Assembly: GCF_032854445.1 (NCBI RefSeq)
Contig: NC_088295.1
Coordinates: 51,691,249-51,751,248, forward strand
Direction: 5' to 3'
DNA length: 60,000 nucleotides
From: Liolophura sinensis
Lineage: Eukaryota; Mollusca; Polyplacophora; Chitonida; Chitonidae
In this document: positions 1-27,459 of the stretch, piece after piece
How positions within the stretch are numbered: the stretch's first letter is position 1
Layout of the letters: each line of letters opens with the position of its first letter
Position numbers and translations under genes: made by a program
Notes under the pieces: generated by a model
The model's database searches: none
The model's input: only the letters and a program-made list of their open reading frames with translations
What the model was told of the DNA's origin: nothing

Positions 1-327
1 ATTAAAATAGTATAAAATAGTCAATTCTGTACATACCCGTGCTCTTAAATTGTTAAAAAGGTATTAAAGCAAAAATTCTCAGCACGATAACATAGCTATG
101 GTAAGGGCATTTCAGTTTAGAAGTAAGCTGAAAACAACACTGCACAGCTCTGGTTTAACACTTGCCCATCATGCAAATTTCTCCCTTCTGTAGACCGTCA
201 GGTTTGTGGAGTGGCAAGGAGTGGCAAGCTTCTCGGCTCCTCACTGGCTACTCCATTCTCTCTAATAGCAAAGACTTTAGACTGGTATATCAGGAACAGT
301 TTACTGGATAAGAGTCCATGTGAATAT

Positions 328-567
328 TCTGTCATTATCAGATGTGTACATTCTGTCATTATCAGACATGTACATTCTGTCATTATCAGATGTGTACATT
401 CTGTCATCAGATGTGTACATTCTGTCATTATCAGATGTGTACATTCTGTCATAATCAGAGGTGTACATTCTGTGATTATCAGATGTGTACATTCTGTCAT
501 TATCAGATGTGTACATTCTGTCATTATCAGATGTGTACATTCTGTCATAATCAGAGGTGTACATTTA
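328..567. repeat. 24-bp minisatellite, about 10 copies
   Basis: The unit is about 'tctgtcattatcagatgtg' plus 'tacat'. One copy lacks 3 bp and two carry 'ataatcagag' variants. It lies in the MFSD9 intron just beyond exon 5. The open frames through it on both strands exist only because the period is divisible by 3. Confidence 0.95.
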
Positions 568-666
568 CAGATCAGTCCATGCAACTTCTTTTTGTTTACC
601 TTTCTCGCCGGAACCTTGGATATAATATGAACATACATAGGTGAAACACAAGAAAACTGGACCTAC

Positions 667-16953
<16,287 letters not shown>

Positions 16954-17350
16954 GTTTAGGCCTATCACCGCAAAGGACTGGGTAGGACGCGCATACATTC
17001 ATATGCTGGGAAACGTGCCAAAAGTTCGAAGACGATAAAAATTTTACATAATAATTGGCGGTACCATAGAGCCAAAGCATGAATTAAGGGGCTGAGATAG
17101 GTGGAGACACGAACAAAATTGATATAGGGGGCCTAGCTTAATTCGCACAATTCCCGGGCTGACCTTTACAATCCAGCCCTACTAGCTTGTCATGCTTTGA
17201 CGCAGCGGAAGGTGAGATGGCGCTGTGAGAGCGCTTGCACCGCTCTATTAAAGTTATGCCCTGAGTGTTCTTACATGTATTCTTAGTTAAACTCACATGT
17301 TGTTTGGTCTACCTTGTTAGAAAGAAACCCATAGATAAATATCAAAACCA
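16954..17350. other. Probable 5' flank / promoter region of MFSD9
   Basis: The sequence directly upstream of the chosen MFSD9 start (minus strand). No TATA box near the start. It contains some CG-bearing sequence (gacgcagcgg, agagcgcttgcaccg). The transcription start cannot be placed from sequence alone. Confidence 0.35.
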
Positions 17351-17352
17351 CG

Positions 17353-17692
17353 ACTCGACGTTTTCCTTCACCGCCATGTTTGACTTCGTTTTGACGTCGG
17401 TATAGGCCCACATCTACTCTAAGAAAACGTCGAATTCTACCTCAGCTTCAGATTATGTTTCTAATATACAACACAACTGTAGCGGGTTTCTCAGCTCATC
17501 ATGATTTTCCATAGTATTCCGATCACTACAGGGTATATGACTGTCTGGTAAAAGAGCAAGACTACTAGCAGACATTTGGTGCGGGGGTGGGTTGGGTAGT
17601 AGAATTTGACGCTTTCCTAGAATAGATTAGATGTAAGGGACATCAAAAGGATGTCAAACATATAAGGCGGTGGAAGAAAACGTCGAGTCAGA
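17353..17692. mobile_element. Foldback MITE, about 340 bp
   Basis: The left end 'gactcgacgttttccttcac' + 'cgcca' and the right end 'ggcggtggaagaaaacgtcg' + 'agtc' are inverted repeats. Similarity continues inward for about 100 bp (acatcta..tctaagaaaacgtcgaattct against the reverse complement of 17590-17640). No coding capacity, so a non-autonomous DNA transposon is likely. The superfamily is not evident and no clear target duplication is seen. Confidence 0.7.
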
Positions 17693-17699
17693 GTTGACA

Positions 17700-18636
17700 G
17701 GGTTAGACTGTTAATTACGGCTTAGCTCTGACATGGGTTGGCCATGTTCCCTGCTTAGTTTCCACATTTCTGAAAGCATAGCTGGAAGGAATGAAACATA
17801 TCTCAGATTTAATTAGGTTTAGACCCTAGAATTGTGCTTATAGACCTATATATGGACTGATTCGTGAACAATAAGGTCATTGAATTAAAGGGATGGTGGG
17901 CAAGAGTGCTCAGGCTGATGAACAGGAATGATGGGCTGATGAACAAAATGGCAGTGCCGCACGAGGGGGAAGCAGGGGCAAGGGGGCCCGTGCCCCCGCA
18001 TATTGAAATATGTGTGTGTGTGTGTGCGTGTGTGGCTCACCACGCCCACTTTCTACAACTAAACCGCATTAAAAACTAAAAATAATAATAAAAAAATTCA
18101 CTCCTCGAATATTCATTGTTCGTCTCTTTGTTGTGGAATTTTTCAGAATCGACTGTTAAAACATTTTGACAGTTTTATTAGTAAGTTGTTTTAATGTTGA
18201 AATGTCTGTGGAAGTTTGATATTGGAAACGTTGTAATTTACAATATAGTTCCATATAACCCAGAATTCAATCGAGTGAAAATCACGAACACCTCTATCAC
18301 TGAAATGCCACATAATAGAACCGCAAACAAAACTCAATTTAAAATGCTGTATTTTCTCTTCAGGTGATCAGTAGTAAAATGACTGTTGAGTTGGAGACAT
18401 GCCACTAGTCCTATACACATTATATGACTACTATAATATAATGTAATATATTATATATAGTTCCCAGAGGCATTCCGCCGTGTTACATTATTCCTGTTAA
18501 AAAACCAACCAGGCCTGCCCCTCAACAAGAACAGCATGCGCCCAAGATATCGCCCAAAGCACCATGAATTTGGTACCGGGGTAAACCTAAAGAGCCAAAT
18601 AAAAGGCATCGATTCCAATTAGCATGTTCTTTCGTC
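17700..18636. other. Unassigned DNA with a short (GT)n
   Basis: Contains (tg)n near 18011-18034 and an A/T-rich stretch. No exon or repeat family recognised. Confidence 0.4.
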
Positions 18637-19200
18637 ATGGCCAACCGCTGCTGTCTTAAGGTGCACACAAGACTCCATTCATTCAGTTATCTTAAGGAAC
18701 AATATGCTCATTACTCAAAAATATTCTATGTATTCCTCAGTTGTTCTCATTTGAGTATTCATGCTATAAATGAAAGTGAAAAGTTCAAGAATCAACAAGA
18801 ATCAAGGATCAAACGGTCAAATCTCTTCGGTGGGCACCTCTTTGGAGCAGAATCAGGTCCAGTTGTTAAATTTCCGATTGAAACACGGATTCATCTTCAT
18901 ATCCTTCCCTCCCGTGTTCAGTTTCGAGGGTCATGCATCCTTTTATCACCCACATTGAGAGCTGACGTAAAACTTGGTCCCGTTTTGTTCGCAGCTGCTA
19001 TGTCTTGGACTGTTACGGGTAAATCTTCACCCAAAGTTTTCCAGAGCGGTACAAGTTTTGGATCTTTTGTGGATGTTGCTTCGACGCTCAAGGCCAGTCT
19101 GGGCAATTCATCGGCGATTGCGTTAACTTTTGGCGCACGGTTCTCAATGTCTCACTGGAACAGTGACAGAATGTTGACAGAATTCTTTGAATCGAAATGA
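18637..19200 (+). CDS. Unrecognised 187-residue ORF
   Basis: One of the longest repeat-free ORFs in the window: MANRCCLK... to LTEFFESK, single exon, stop TGA. No signal peptide, membrane segment or domain recognised. The middle (SRVQFRG to FVDVASTL) has mixed composition and slightly higher GC than its surroundings. An overlapping minus-strand ORF at 18918-19106 (MPRLALSVEATSTKD...) is just as plausible, so the coding strand is uncertain. Could be a decayed transposon gene. Confidence 0.2.
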   Translation: MANRCCLKVHTRLHSFSYLKEQYAHYSKIFYVFLSCSHLSIHAINESEKFKNQQESRIKRSNLFGGHLFGAESGPVVKFPIETRIHLHILPSRVQFRGSCILLSPTLRADVKLGPVLFAAAMSWTVTGKSSPKVFQSGTSFGSFVDVASTLKASLGNSSAIALTFGARFSMSHWNSDRMLTEFFESK

Positions 19201-21070
19201 CGTCATTTGTGACGTTTCCTTCGACTGCGAGAACAGATACAGGGGACGACAAGGATCATGATGTTACTGGGGTAAATTTACGACCTTGCAAGTACTGTCT
19301 AATTTACCCACCCACAATTTGAAAATATTTGTGTTCGGCCCCACTGGGTCTTCTGAATGCGTATAAGCAGTGGGCACCGTCTACAGTGGCTTCGGTGCGT
19401 TACGTACCAATATCAAAGTGCACTAATAATACATCACTGCATGATGAGAAATTGCTTAGTGTGTCATTTTCGAGCTTCTTTCCTGAGGAGTTTGTAGAGT
19501 GGAGTGAGATATGTTGCCAGTTACGAGATAAATTGTCGATGGTGGATGAAAATTAAATGTGAGAACGTAGTTTGGTTGCACTCCTTGGAACCGGGCCTTC
19601 TAAAATCACTCTGATTTCGTCATCCGTCGGGTGTAGGCCTGTTTTGTCCACATTAACCCAAATAAGTTATTAAGTCCCTGTAGAAATCACATCACGCTTT
19701 GGCCTTGATCGTAATTGGAGTGTTCCCAGTGCTTCTTTCAAATTGTCTGCGTGTCACCAGTAGACCTATGTCGTCCTGATACATATGTGTGTTTAAGGGT
19801 TTAAACCCCGCCAATCAACGGCAAGGCTATTCCAGTGCAATTCACCCAGATATTTCAAAGTTGCATATGTATGACGTCGTGTTTCATTGTTGAGTGACGT
19901 GGGTATGTAAATTGCAATGTACATGCATTATCAGGTCATACCGCTGAGCTCAGATTGGAACGTCATGAAACAAATGTTCCTTTTTCCACGTTATGACGTC
20001 AGGAAGTAAAATATCAAAAATATAAAAACAGGAGCGATATCTATAAACTGTGCGAAATAACACTTTTATCACTGAAGGATATTCCGATAGTTCACCTTAT
20101 ATAAATCACAAAAGCTAATGTAATAAGTAAACAAACTCAAATTCAAGACATAAACTGCATGAAATGGATATTACTCGCACAGGCACACGGTAACACTAGC
20201 GCTGGGTACTTGTAGTCCTAAGCAACAAATCTGATTTTTCCATAAGCTGACGGAGAAATCCCTTGTCCTGATGTAGTCATTCCTGTCAAACATTCTTGCG
20301 GACTGTTGACAAATTTGACAATGGTCTTTCGAACAGCTGCATGATTTTCCACAAAGCTGGAAATTGATTGGAGCACAGTCAAACAACCTGTAGAAGCTAT
20401 CCAGGTATTGCTTCGACTAACAAATACTGGCGAAATGTGCAGTAGAACTTCGGCCACTGGTTAGAAATACCATCTGTGGAAGCTTTTGGGTTCTCCGTTA
20501 GCATGCTATATATATGACATCGTGTTAAATAAATATTTTGAAAACCCTGGGCTCTTAAAAGCAGAAATATTCATGACGGAGTGTTTCAGACGCACTTGCT
20601 CCTCTGTGGTGGTTGGTCTGGAAACGATGTCAGCCAATAAATGTCCTGGGTCCTTTACTGAATACCGGTACTGCTTGTTCAGTGCAACATATATTGCACA
20701 GTGAGTCAGTCAACATGGGACTACATAGTTTCATTGTGAAATATATTCATGGGTATTTGAATATGTGATTGCATGTTAAATGTAATGACAACACAGAGTT
20801 TTGAGTAATTCTAGACAAATGACGTCTAATAAACTGCAGTTACGTCGCTGGCATTTTAAAAACCTAATTCTACTATATAGGCATAGTGCTGTGTTTTTCA
20901 TTGTATGTATGCCAATTATGTATAACTTACTGAAATAAGGTTACTAGTTCATGTAGTCTACTTTATACGAAATTAATAGCATTATACAATGTAACACGTG
21001 ATCCGAATTAAAGATGGTTCAACTCTTCATCCAGCATCTTGTCGATGTCCATTTCAGTAGTAACCTATAA
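19201..21070. other. Unassigned DNA with short unrecognised ORFs
   Basis: Short ORFs at 19329-19556 (+), 20171-20457 (-) and 20486-20704 (+) have no recognisable domain and no convincing splice sites. Confidence 0.4.
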
Positions 21071-21073
21071 TAG

Positions 21074-21250
21074 TTCAAGTCCAGCTCATGCTGGCTTCCT
21101 CTCCGGCTGTACTTGGGAAGTTCTGACAGCAACCTGCGGATTTCCCCTGAGCGCTGCCGGTTTCCTCCCACCACAATGCTGGCCGCCGTCGTATCAGTGA
21201 AATATTCTTGAGTACGGCGTAAAACACAAATCAAATAATTAAATAATATA
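21074..21250 (+). mobile_element. SINE (family A), 5'-truncated
   Basis: It begins within the B box (agttcaagtccagctcatgc), has a small deletion after 'acctgcgga', and ends 'aaaacacaaatcaaataatt'. Confidence 0.85.
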
Positions 21251-21846
21251 TTTAAATATAAAATAAAAAACGGGCACAAACATTGTATTAAGTGCAGCCA
21301 AAGAAACGCTTGTTAGGTCAACTGTTGTGGATCTGCTATAAGATACAGTATTGATTAGTTATTTCAATCGACATTTTTAATAATCGAATGTGCATTTTCT
21401 AGTTTTTAAATGATTAATTAATTTTCTGGTTTGGTGAAATTATTTAATAATATATTACTTATATGTCATTGAAACCGATGATGTAGTGGGATGTATTATT
21501 CCACATCTGGTAGTAACCTGTATATAATTGGGATACGCCATTGGAAAATGCTAATATTTAACATAGTAATTAATTTTGCAGAACATCTTTATAGGCTTGT
21601 ATACTGACATTCTAAACTCAAACATTGTTTGAAATTGGCGGTGTTTATAAATGATTAGTTCTGAATATACCTGCTTTGTTTATTTTGGCTGAATTACATG
21701 ATCGCTGCGGTATCTCAGTTAAAAAAAAATTATGGCTTAAAGAGATATAAGTAACAAGCGTATATATAAAAAATACCATTCTTTTTTATACTCAGAACTT
21801 TAGGAAGATTTTATTTGTATCATCAGGATTGTAGGTTTGCTAAATA
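21251..21846. other. AT-rich DNA without recognised features
   Basis: Very AT-rich with short A/T runs. No ORF of interest. Confidence 0.5.
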
Positions 21847-22012
21847 TATATTTATTTGTTTATTTGTTTGGTGTTTTTCGCCCCTCTCAAGAATATTGGT
21901 TATACTGGTTTCGAGCCAGTATATATATGCCATCAACCTGCGGATGGTCGTTGTTTTCCTCCAACCATAATGCTGGCCGCTGTCGTATAAGTGAATATAA
22001 ATAAATCAGTCA
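21847..22012. mobile_element. Two opposed SINE (family A) fragments
   Basis: 21847-21900 is a reversed 3' end (tttggtgtttttcgcccctc, tcaagaatatt). 21930-22012 is a forward 3' half (caacctgcggatggtcg, accataatgctggccgc). This is tail-to-tail nested insertion or rearrangement. Confidence 0.7.
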
Positions 22013-22700
22013 AATGGCAAAGAGATGCTATTTTTCATTGTATGCTGTTCCTGAAGTATTCTCGAGAGCTTCACAGATGGCTTTACAGGTTTGCACGAAG
22101 ATGGGCGGTAGTTGATGACTCGTAGCCCATCCAGTGATGCCGCTCTACCAGTGGCTACTGCTAAACTGTCCTCATTGACAGATTCTGGGGCAATCCACTT
22201 GCACATGCTCAAAAGTCAACCCTTGACTTACGGACAGTTAAGCCGAAAACTAAAGTTAAAGGGAGCGGGTTTCTAACAGCCACAATATTGTTACTTTGGA
22301 GGGTCAAACACAGTAAAATTCATCCTCGTTATTTTAACAAGGCTGGAAGGGAATTTAACAACTGCGCCAGTCTGAATACTTGTTCCTGTCATCCCATTTA
22401 TCAAACAGGACAGGTTTTGGGTCAACATCATGGGAGAGTTGAGTTTCAAGGGCAAAAGATTTTTTACTTCACAATTCCTTTTATCCTCAGCCTTGAAAGA
22501 CGTGATCACTCCATATAATTCATTCAACCATTCCTATGTTGTGGAGATCTACCCTGTTGGTTGATAGCAAACAGGAATCCGGAGTTCTGTTTGCTTACTT
22601 CCTGTGCCAAGCTGGACAATAACCTGTTGGTTTCCTCAGATGGCGTTCCGTATTTCAGCCCTCGAACCATTTAGACCAGTCGCTGATCCGTCTACAATTG
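22006..22700 (-). pseudogene. Unrecognised broken coding-like region
   Basis: On the minus strand three frames carry protein-like text: RGLKYGTPSEETNRLLSSLA upstream (about 22670-22540), then NELYGVITSFKAEDKRN... to MNFTVFDPPK (22527-22291), then KWIAPESVNEDSLAVATGRA... (22212-22006). Stops and frame changes separate them, so this is a decayed gene or transposon, or unrelated short ORFs. I cannot name a family. A link to adhesion-type extracellular domains crossed my mind but is not supported. Confidence 0.25.
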
Positions 22701-23445
22701 GACATTATGGCATAAAGTTGCCTTCCAAACATTGGAGCAAAATGCCGGTTGCCCGGGGTCACCGTACATTGAGTTAGGAACTGGGGATAACTGCAGGAAG
22801 TCACTTAAATAGACAACTTGCATCCCTCCAAAATATCGCCGGTCGCGTTTTACGTTTCGTCATATCGACTCTACATGTACAGTAATACAATGACACAACA
22901 TCATGTTTCATACCAAAAGAAATAATTATATTTTTCTTCAACATGGAACGCAACAATAGCTTATTTTACTTAAATAAAGACAATCAAATTTATGTATGGA
23001 GAAGACACTGAACCCCTTGCTGTGCGTGTTTACACACCTCGAATGGCCGAGATATAGCTGCATGCGTGAAATCCCATAAACCATGTGCACGAATTTTGCA
23101 CGCTTCCCTACTTGTTTTAGTAGGGATGTTTTAATTAACGTAAGTAAATGTGTTTGTCTACAATACGTATTGTAGCATAAACTTAACAGTTATTATTTGT
23201 ACCCAAAATATCTAAACCTTCTTTATTTTGTGGGCCTAGTTGTCGGCGGCTACTATGGGATAAAAAGCAACAGCATTTATAAGTTGTTGTATTTTACAGA
23301 TCACATGTTTACAAAGCACGATAAATGTAAAAGATTTAAAATTATTATAGCTTATAGTTATGCTTGAGGTTTTAATCACTATAAATACTTGTACTTGATC
23401 TGTGTTGTTATTGATTAATGTGAGAAAGTTCGTCAAAAACTTGCC
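22701..23445. other. Unassigned DNA
   Basis: No exon, SINE or tandem repeat recognised. Confidence 0.4.
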
Positions 23446-23447
23446 AA

Positions 23448-23552
23448 AGGTTGCTGGTTTACGCGGAACACCCATAAAGCTGCTGGCCATTGTATATAGA
23501 AAAATTCTTGAGTATGACTTTAAGCAGCAATCAAATCAATGAATAAATAAAT
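23448..23552 (+). mobile_element. Degraded SINE (family A) 3' fragment
   Basis: 'ggttgctggtttacgcggaa' ... 'agctgctggccattgtata', 'attcttgagtatgacttta', 'gcaatcaaatcaatgaataa': about 70% similar to the family by eye. Confidence 0.6.
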
Positions 23553-24640
23553 ACTTCTTTTTGTAAAATATCGGGAAGAAGAGACATTTATCTTTTCAAA
23601 CACTGTAGAACTTATAATGCTGTTCTCATCAATTAAATAAAATTCCTGATTCTTTAATTCTTCTAGCCATATCCCCATTGTCAGCGGTTATTTGGTCCAC
23701 AATTTAAACATCTGAATCTCTTCCATCACTAATTCCTGCCCTGTAATGAATCGTTGTTGCATCAAGGCTGTGGTATTGGTACGCCGCGATACCAGTACTT
23801 GCAGTGATTGCAACCTTTCTCCCACCGTTTTAAAGCTTCTTCACAGTTTCCTTCATTAACTCCGTTATACCAGTGCCCGCTTGACCAGATATAAAAATAT
23901 TATGGCCCTCACTCATAAAATTAACGCTACCACCTTTTCATAGTGAGAAGTGTCATGATGGATAGGATAGCACTAGGAGTCAGTGCTAGCTGTGAAGTCA
24001 TTGGATAGTCGTTAGCGTTGCTATTGACTGAAGGGAGATAACCACGTGAGATAAGGCGCCGAAAACTTGAACCAATCATGACGTCTTACATAAATTAATT
24101 GTGTCAACGTTGCTCACAGAAAATTTTTGTCGACGGAGTGGCGAATCTTTGTAAATTCCTACATTCAAGGAATTTGCCTACACATGTAAACAACATGAAA
24201 AGAAGACATAACATTAAAGATAAATAAGTACAGTTCACTTCGCCAGTTGGCGATTTTATTTCCAAAAGCTCCGCTTTCTTCGACGCTGTGTGGATTGCAT
24301 ATGGCGGGTTTCATACCTTGTCAATACAGTGTATAGTTGTACTCAGTGCATGCCAGCCCCATGTTACCGTGTGCATGTGATAACTCGGGGAGGTAAACGT
24401 ACAGCTGGTGTGTTGCGTGACATAACTCGATGTTGTTTGAAAGTAATGTCTATTAAATATGTATATTTGCACACGACCCGCAACTAACATGCAGCGGGGT
24501 AGAATTGGTATTCCTTTCAGGGTAGTGTCCAGCATGTACTTTGGAATATGGTAGATGAGGAGCTCACGCCATATGACATCAATGTATATTGATAAAGGCC
24601 GTTAATTGTGCTAACTGTTCTGAGGATGAGGATGAAAAGC
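23553..24640. other. Unassigned DNA
   Basis: No recognised exon or repeat. ORFs at 24290-24535 on both strands overlap each other and show no domain. Confidence 0.4.
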
Positions 24641-24641
24641 T

Positions 24642-24659
24642 GGGGGGGGGGGGGGGGGG
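24642..24659. repeat. Poly(G) tract, 18 bp
   Basis: Uninterrupted G18, then cgggagggg. A (G)n run this long can form a quadruplex and is also error-prone in sequencing. Confidence 0.95.
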
Positions 24660-24819
24660 CGGGAGGGGATCTCCAATTCTCCAATACTGGGCTTTTGAGT
24701 TGTGACGTTACGACATTTGTGGTCGTCTTTTTTGCCGTGACGTTGCAAATCAATCGGTTTGTTCCAAGCTTTCATGCCCCTCATGTGCATGACATTTTCA
24801 GTAATCGGATTGCATGATG

Positions 24820-25960
24820 AACAAATGTGATCAGCCAGATAAATAATAGTGATGAAGTCGATGAACAAGATTGACGAAGCTGATGGACATGAATGATAGG
24901 CCTAAAGACGATGAACAAAAATGATGAAGCCGATGAAAAAGTGTGAACAACAGCGATGGAGTTGAATGTGATTGATGAAAAAGAGTGTTGTACCATATGA
25001 ACATAAAATGATTAAACTGTGGGACAAGTGTGCCGGGATTGTATGTGCGTGAACGATGGATAAGATTAACGGGAATGATAAGAAAGAGTTATGTAGGGCT
25101 ACCTACCTCACAAAGAAAACTAATGAAGCAGATGGACAAAACTGTACGACAGAGTGCAAGTGATGAACAACAAAAGTGAAGCTGATTCACAAGGGTAATG
25201 CGACTGTATGATGAACGAGAATTAACATGATAGACGGGTGTAATGAAGAATCATAAACAAGAATGATGGGATTGAGAGATGAACATGAGAGATGAAGCTC
25301 GTGAGGAGTGCTTGAGGTTTAACGTCGTACTTAAGATTTTTCAGTCAAATGACGAAGGAGCCTTAGAGTGCATGTAATGCTCCTCCAGTGTTGCAGGACG
25401 GATTTTCCACCGCCTTTTTTTATATCTAGTGCTGCCTCACTGAGACGACTTACCGAGGGCAAGTAAGCCCCCCCCCCCCCCCCCCCCCCAAAGTCATTAT
25501 ACTGATACGGGTCAACCAGTCGTTGCACTATCCCCTTAACTCTAAACGCCAAGCAAGGAAGTCACAACTTCCTATTTTTTTTTTTAAGGTCTTAGGTGTG
25601 ACCCGACCCAGGACTGACTCTGGATCTACCGCACACGCCGCGGACGCTCTACTGTGCTGTCCGGGGCTAGTTAAACAAGACTGATGGGACTGAGAGATGA
25701 ACAAGAGAGATGAAGCTTATGAAAAAGACTGATGAACATGATGAACAAAATTGAATGAATTTGATGATGAACATGAGCTATGAAGCTGATGATCTAAGCT
25801 GATGAACAAGAATGATGAACTTATGGACAAGATTGATGGGATGCTGAGTGGTGAACCTGGTCCAAGGACAAGAGTGATGGGTGTGATGAAAAGTAGTGAT
25901 GGGATTGATGAAAAGTAGTGATGGGGACTGATGAACGTTAGTAATAGAATTCGGGGTGTA
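24820..25960. repeat. Degraded GATGAACAAG-type repeat field
   Basis: Dozens of loosely spaced units such as 'gatgaacaagattgacgaag', 'ctgatgaacaagaatgatga' and 'gggattgatgaaaagtagtg' appear on one strand, at spacings of about 12-30 bp. A SINE (25313-25670) interrupts the field. The antisense FIH/LFIS-type ORFs are by-products. Confidence 0.7.
25313..25670 (-). mobile_element. Second tRNA-derived SINE family (family B)
   Basis: Minus strand, in order: a tRNA-like head (ccggacagcacagtagagcg, ..gtcgggtcacacc), 'cttgcttggcgtttagagtt', 'aaggggatagtgcaacgact', a run of G where poly(C) 25469-25489 lies, 'ctcagtgaggcagcacta', and the tail 'cttaagtacgacgttaaacc'. I recognise this pattern from mollusc genomes. 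Confidence 0.75.
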
Positions 25961-27058
25961 CATGTTTCTAACATTTGCTACTTTTACATCATGCGAACGT
26001 CTTCTCCACATGCCGCAGCCATACTAACAGCTTTCAGAGGATGAGGTCGACTAATGAGATATTAAAAATAAATGACTTGAGAGATAAGAAAATTTAAAAA
26101 TGATTAAGTAAATTAACAGGAAAGCGCAGAGTTCAGTCTGTGAGAGTTAGGCACAGATAAGTCATGTGCTCAGCAGAAGAACTACTCCAAGCAACAGTCC
26201 TAAATGTCATAGACGGTGTAATGATGCGTGGAAATTGGTTAATTAAAACATCTCATGTCCTTAAAATCTTACGCTGGAATTGATTAACCCATAACTGCAC
26301 ATGATCTTGTGTCATGACGTGGGTAGAATGTTTTGGCTATGCGTCTATAAATGTACATGCCGATACATGGCAATATCTCCATTTATAGGCTTTGGAGTAT
26401 AGCTTCAAATTATAGATGAACCGTAAACCTGATCGGCAACGAACAACTGCATGAAGTGTACACGTAGGCCCACGCGCACGTAGTCTCATCTTAAGGCAGT
26501 GTGAATACCAGTCAGATAAAAATAAAGACACTGGTACAGTGTTAGTTGTTCAAAGAAAACATTACGCAGTAAATTGCGCACGAGGGAATTTCTATATGAT
26601 CAGTAAATAATAATTTGATCCGTTAATAAAAACAACAAAACGCCATGTTTACCTTGTAGAAATGACCATCTTGTGTCATCAAGACGGGAATATACACTGT
26701 AAGGGCTGCAGCGGGAATACTTCAAAACTATTATCAGATAAAATGCCCGGGGATAGATATAGGCTTATGTACGGACTATAACTTCGAGCTCAGGGCCTTC
26801 GCTGTCACACATTACTATAGTATATCATATCGTAAAACGCAGTCCATACTGAAGAATTTTTATTAACTAGACAACCCCAAGGGTTAGGGCTATAGTAGAT
26901 TAACATTAGATTGTGTTTAATTGCGCAGCTGAATTACGGCGATAAGACACTAGCGTTCTTGATTTGTGTATACTGTACATGTACTTGCGGCATACGTGTG
27001 TACTGTGTACAGTCATATGCAATACATGTATAGACCACTTTAAACTGTAACCGAATTA
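25961..27058. other. Unassigned DNA
   Basis: No exon or repeat family recognised. Confidence 0.4.
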
Positions 27059-27059
27059 G

Positions 27060-27157
27060 GGCTGTGCCAGGTTTCCTTCCACCATAATGCTGGCCGTCAT
27101 CGTATAAGTGAAATATTCTTGAGTACGGAGTAAAACACCAATCAAATAAATAAAAAA
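27060..27157 (+). mobile_element. SINE (family A) 3' fragment
   Basis: 'gccaggtttccttccaccat', 'aatgctggccgtcatcgtat', 'aaaacaccaatcaaataaat'. The 5' two-thirds is missing. Confidence 0.85.
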
Positions 27158-27394
27158 TTGAATCAGACTTGCATGTAGTTAAAATGAGAATAACAAAAAA
27201 CGTAGTGGAGACACCACTAAAAACTTTATCCAAAACTATACTTTTATGTATTTATTGGAGATTTTTTTTCGAATGAAAGTATAAATTAACATACAATTGT
27301 AATTAACATACAATTTAAATTATACTCACTTGCGTGATTTTTGCATTAACAAATCGTGTTCTTTACATTTCCATATTAAACGTATCCATCATTT

Positions 27395-27398
<4 letters not shown>

Positions 27399-27451
<53 letters not shown>
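27399..27451. repeat. (TA)n microsatellite
   Basis: About 26 uninterrupted TA units. Confidence 0.97.
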
Positions 27452-27454
<3 letters not shown>

Positions 27455-27459
27455 CACAC

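Noticed and set aside
198-330. MFSD9 exon 6 at the left edge (YQSKVFAIRENGVASEEP)
   Set aside because: Possible acceptor, but no clear donor, and the text does not match what should follow TM6. Left unassigned.
198-644. Four overlapping ORFs full of HLIMTECT / SVIIRCVH repeats as a repeat protein
   Set aside because: They are translations of the 24-bp minisatellite in several frames and both strands, with no splice or conservation evidence.
24608-24868. Proline- or glycine-rich ORFs around 24640
   Set aside because: Caused by the G18 run; frame depends on its exact length.
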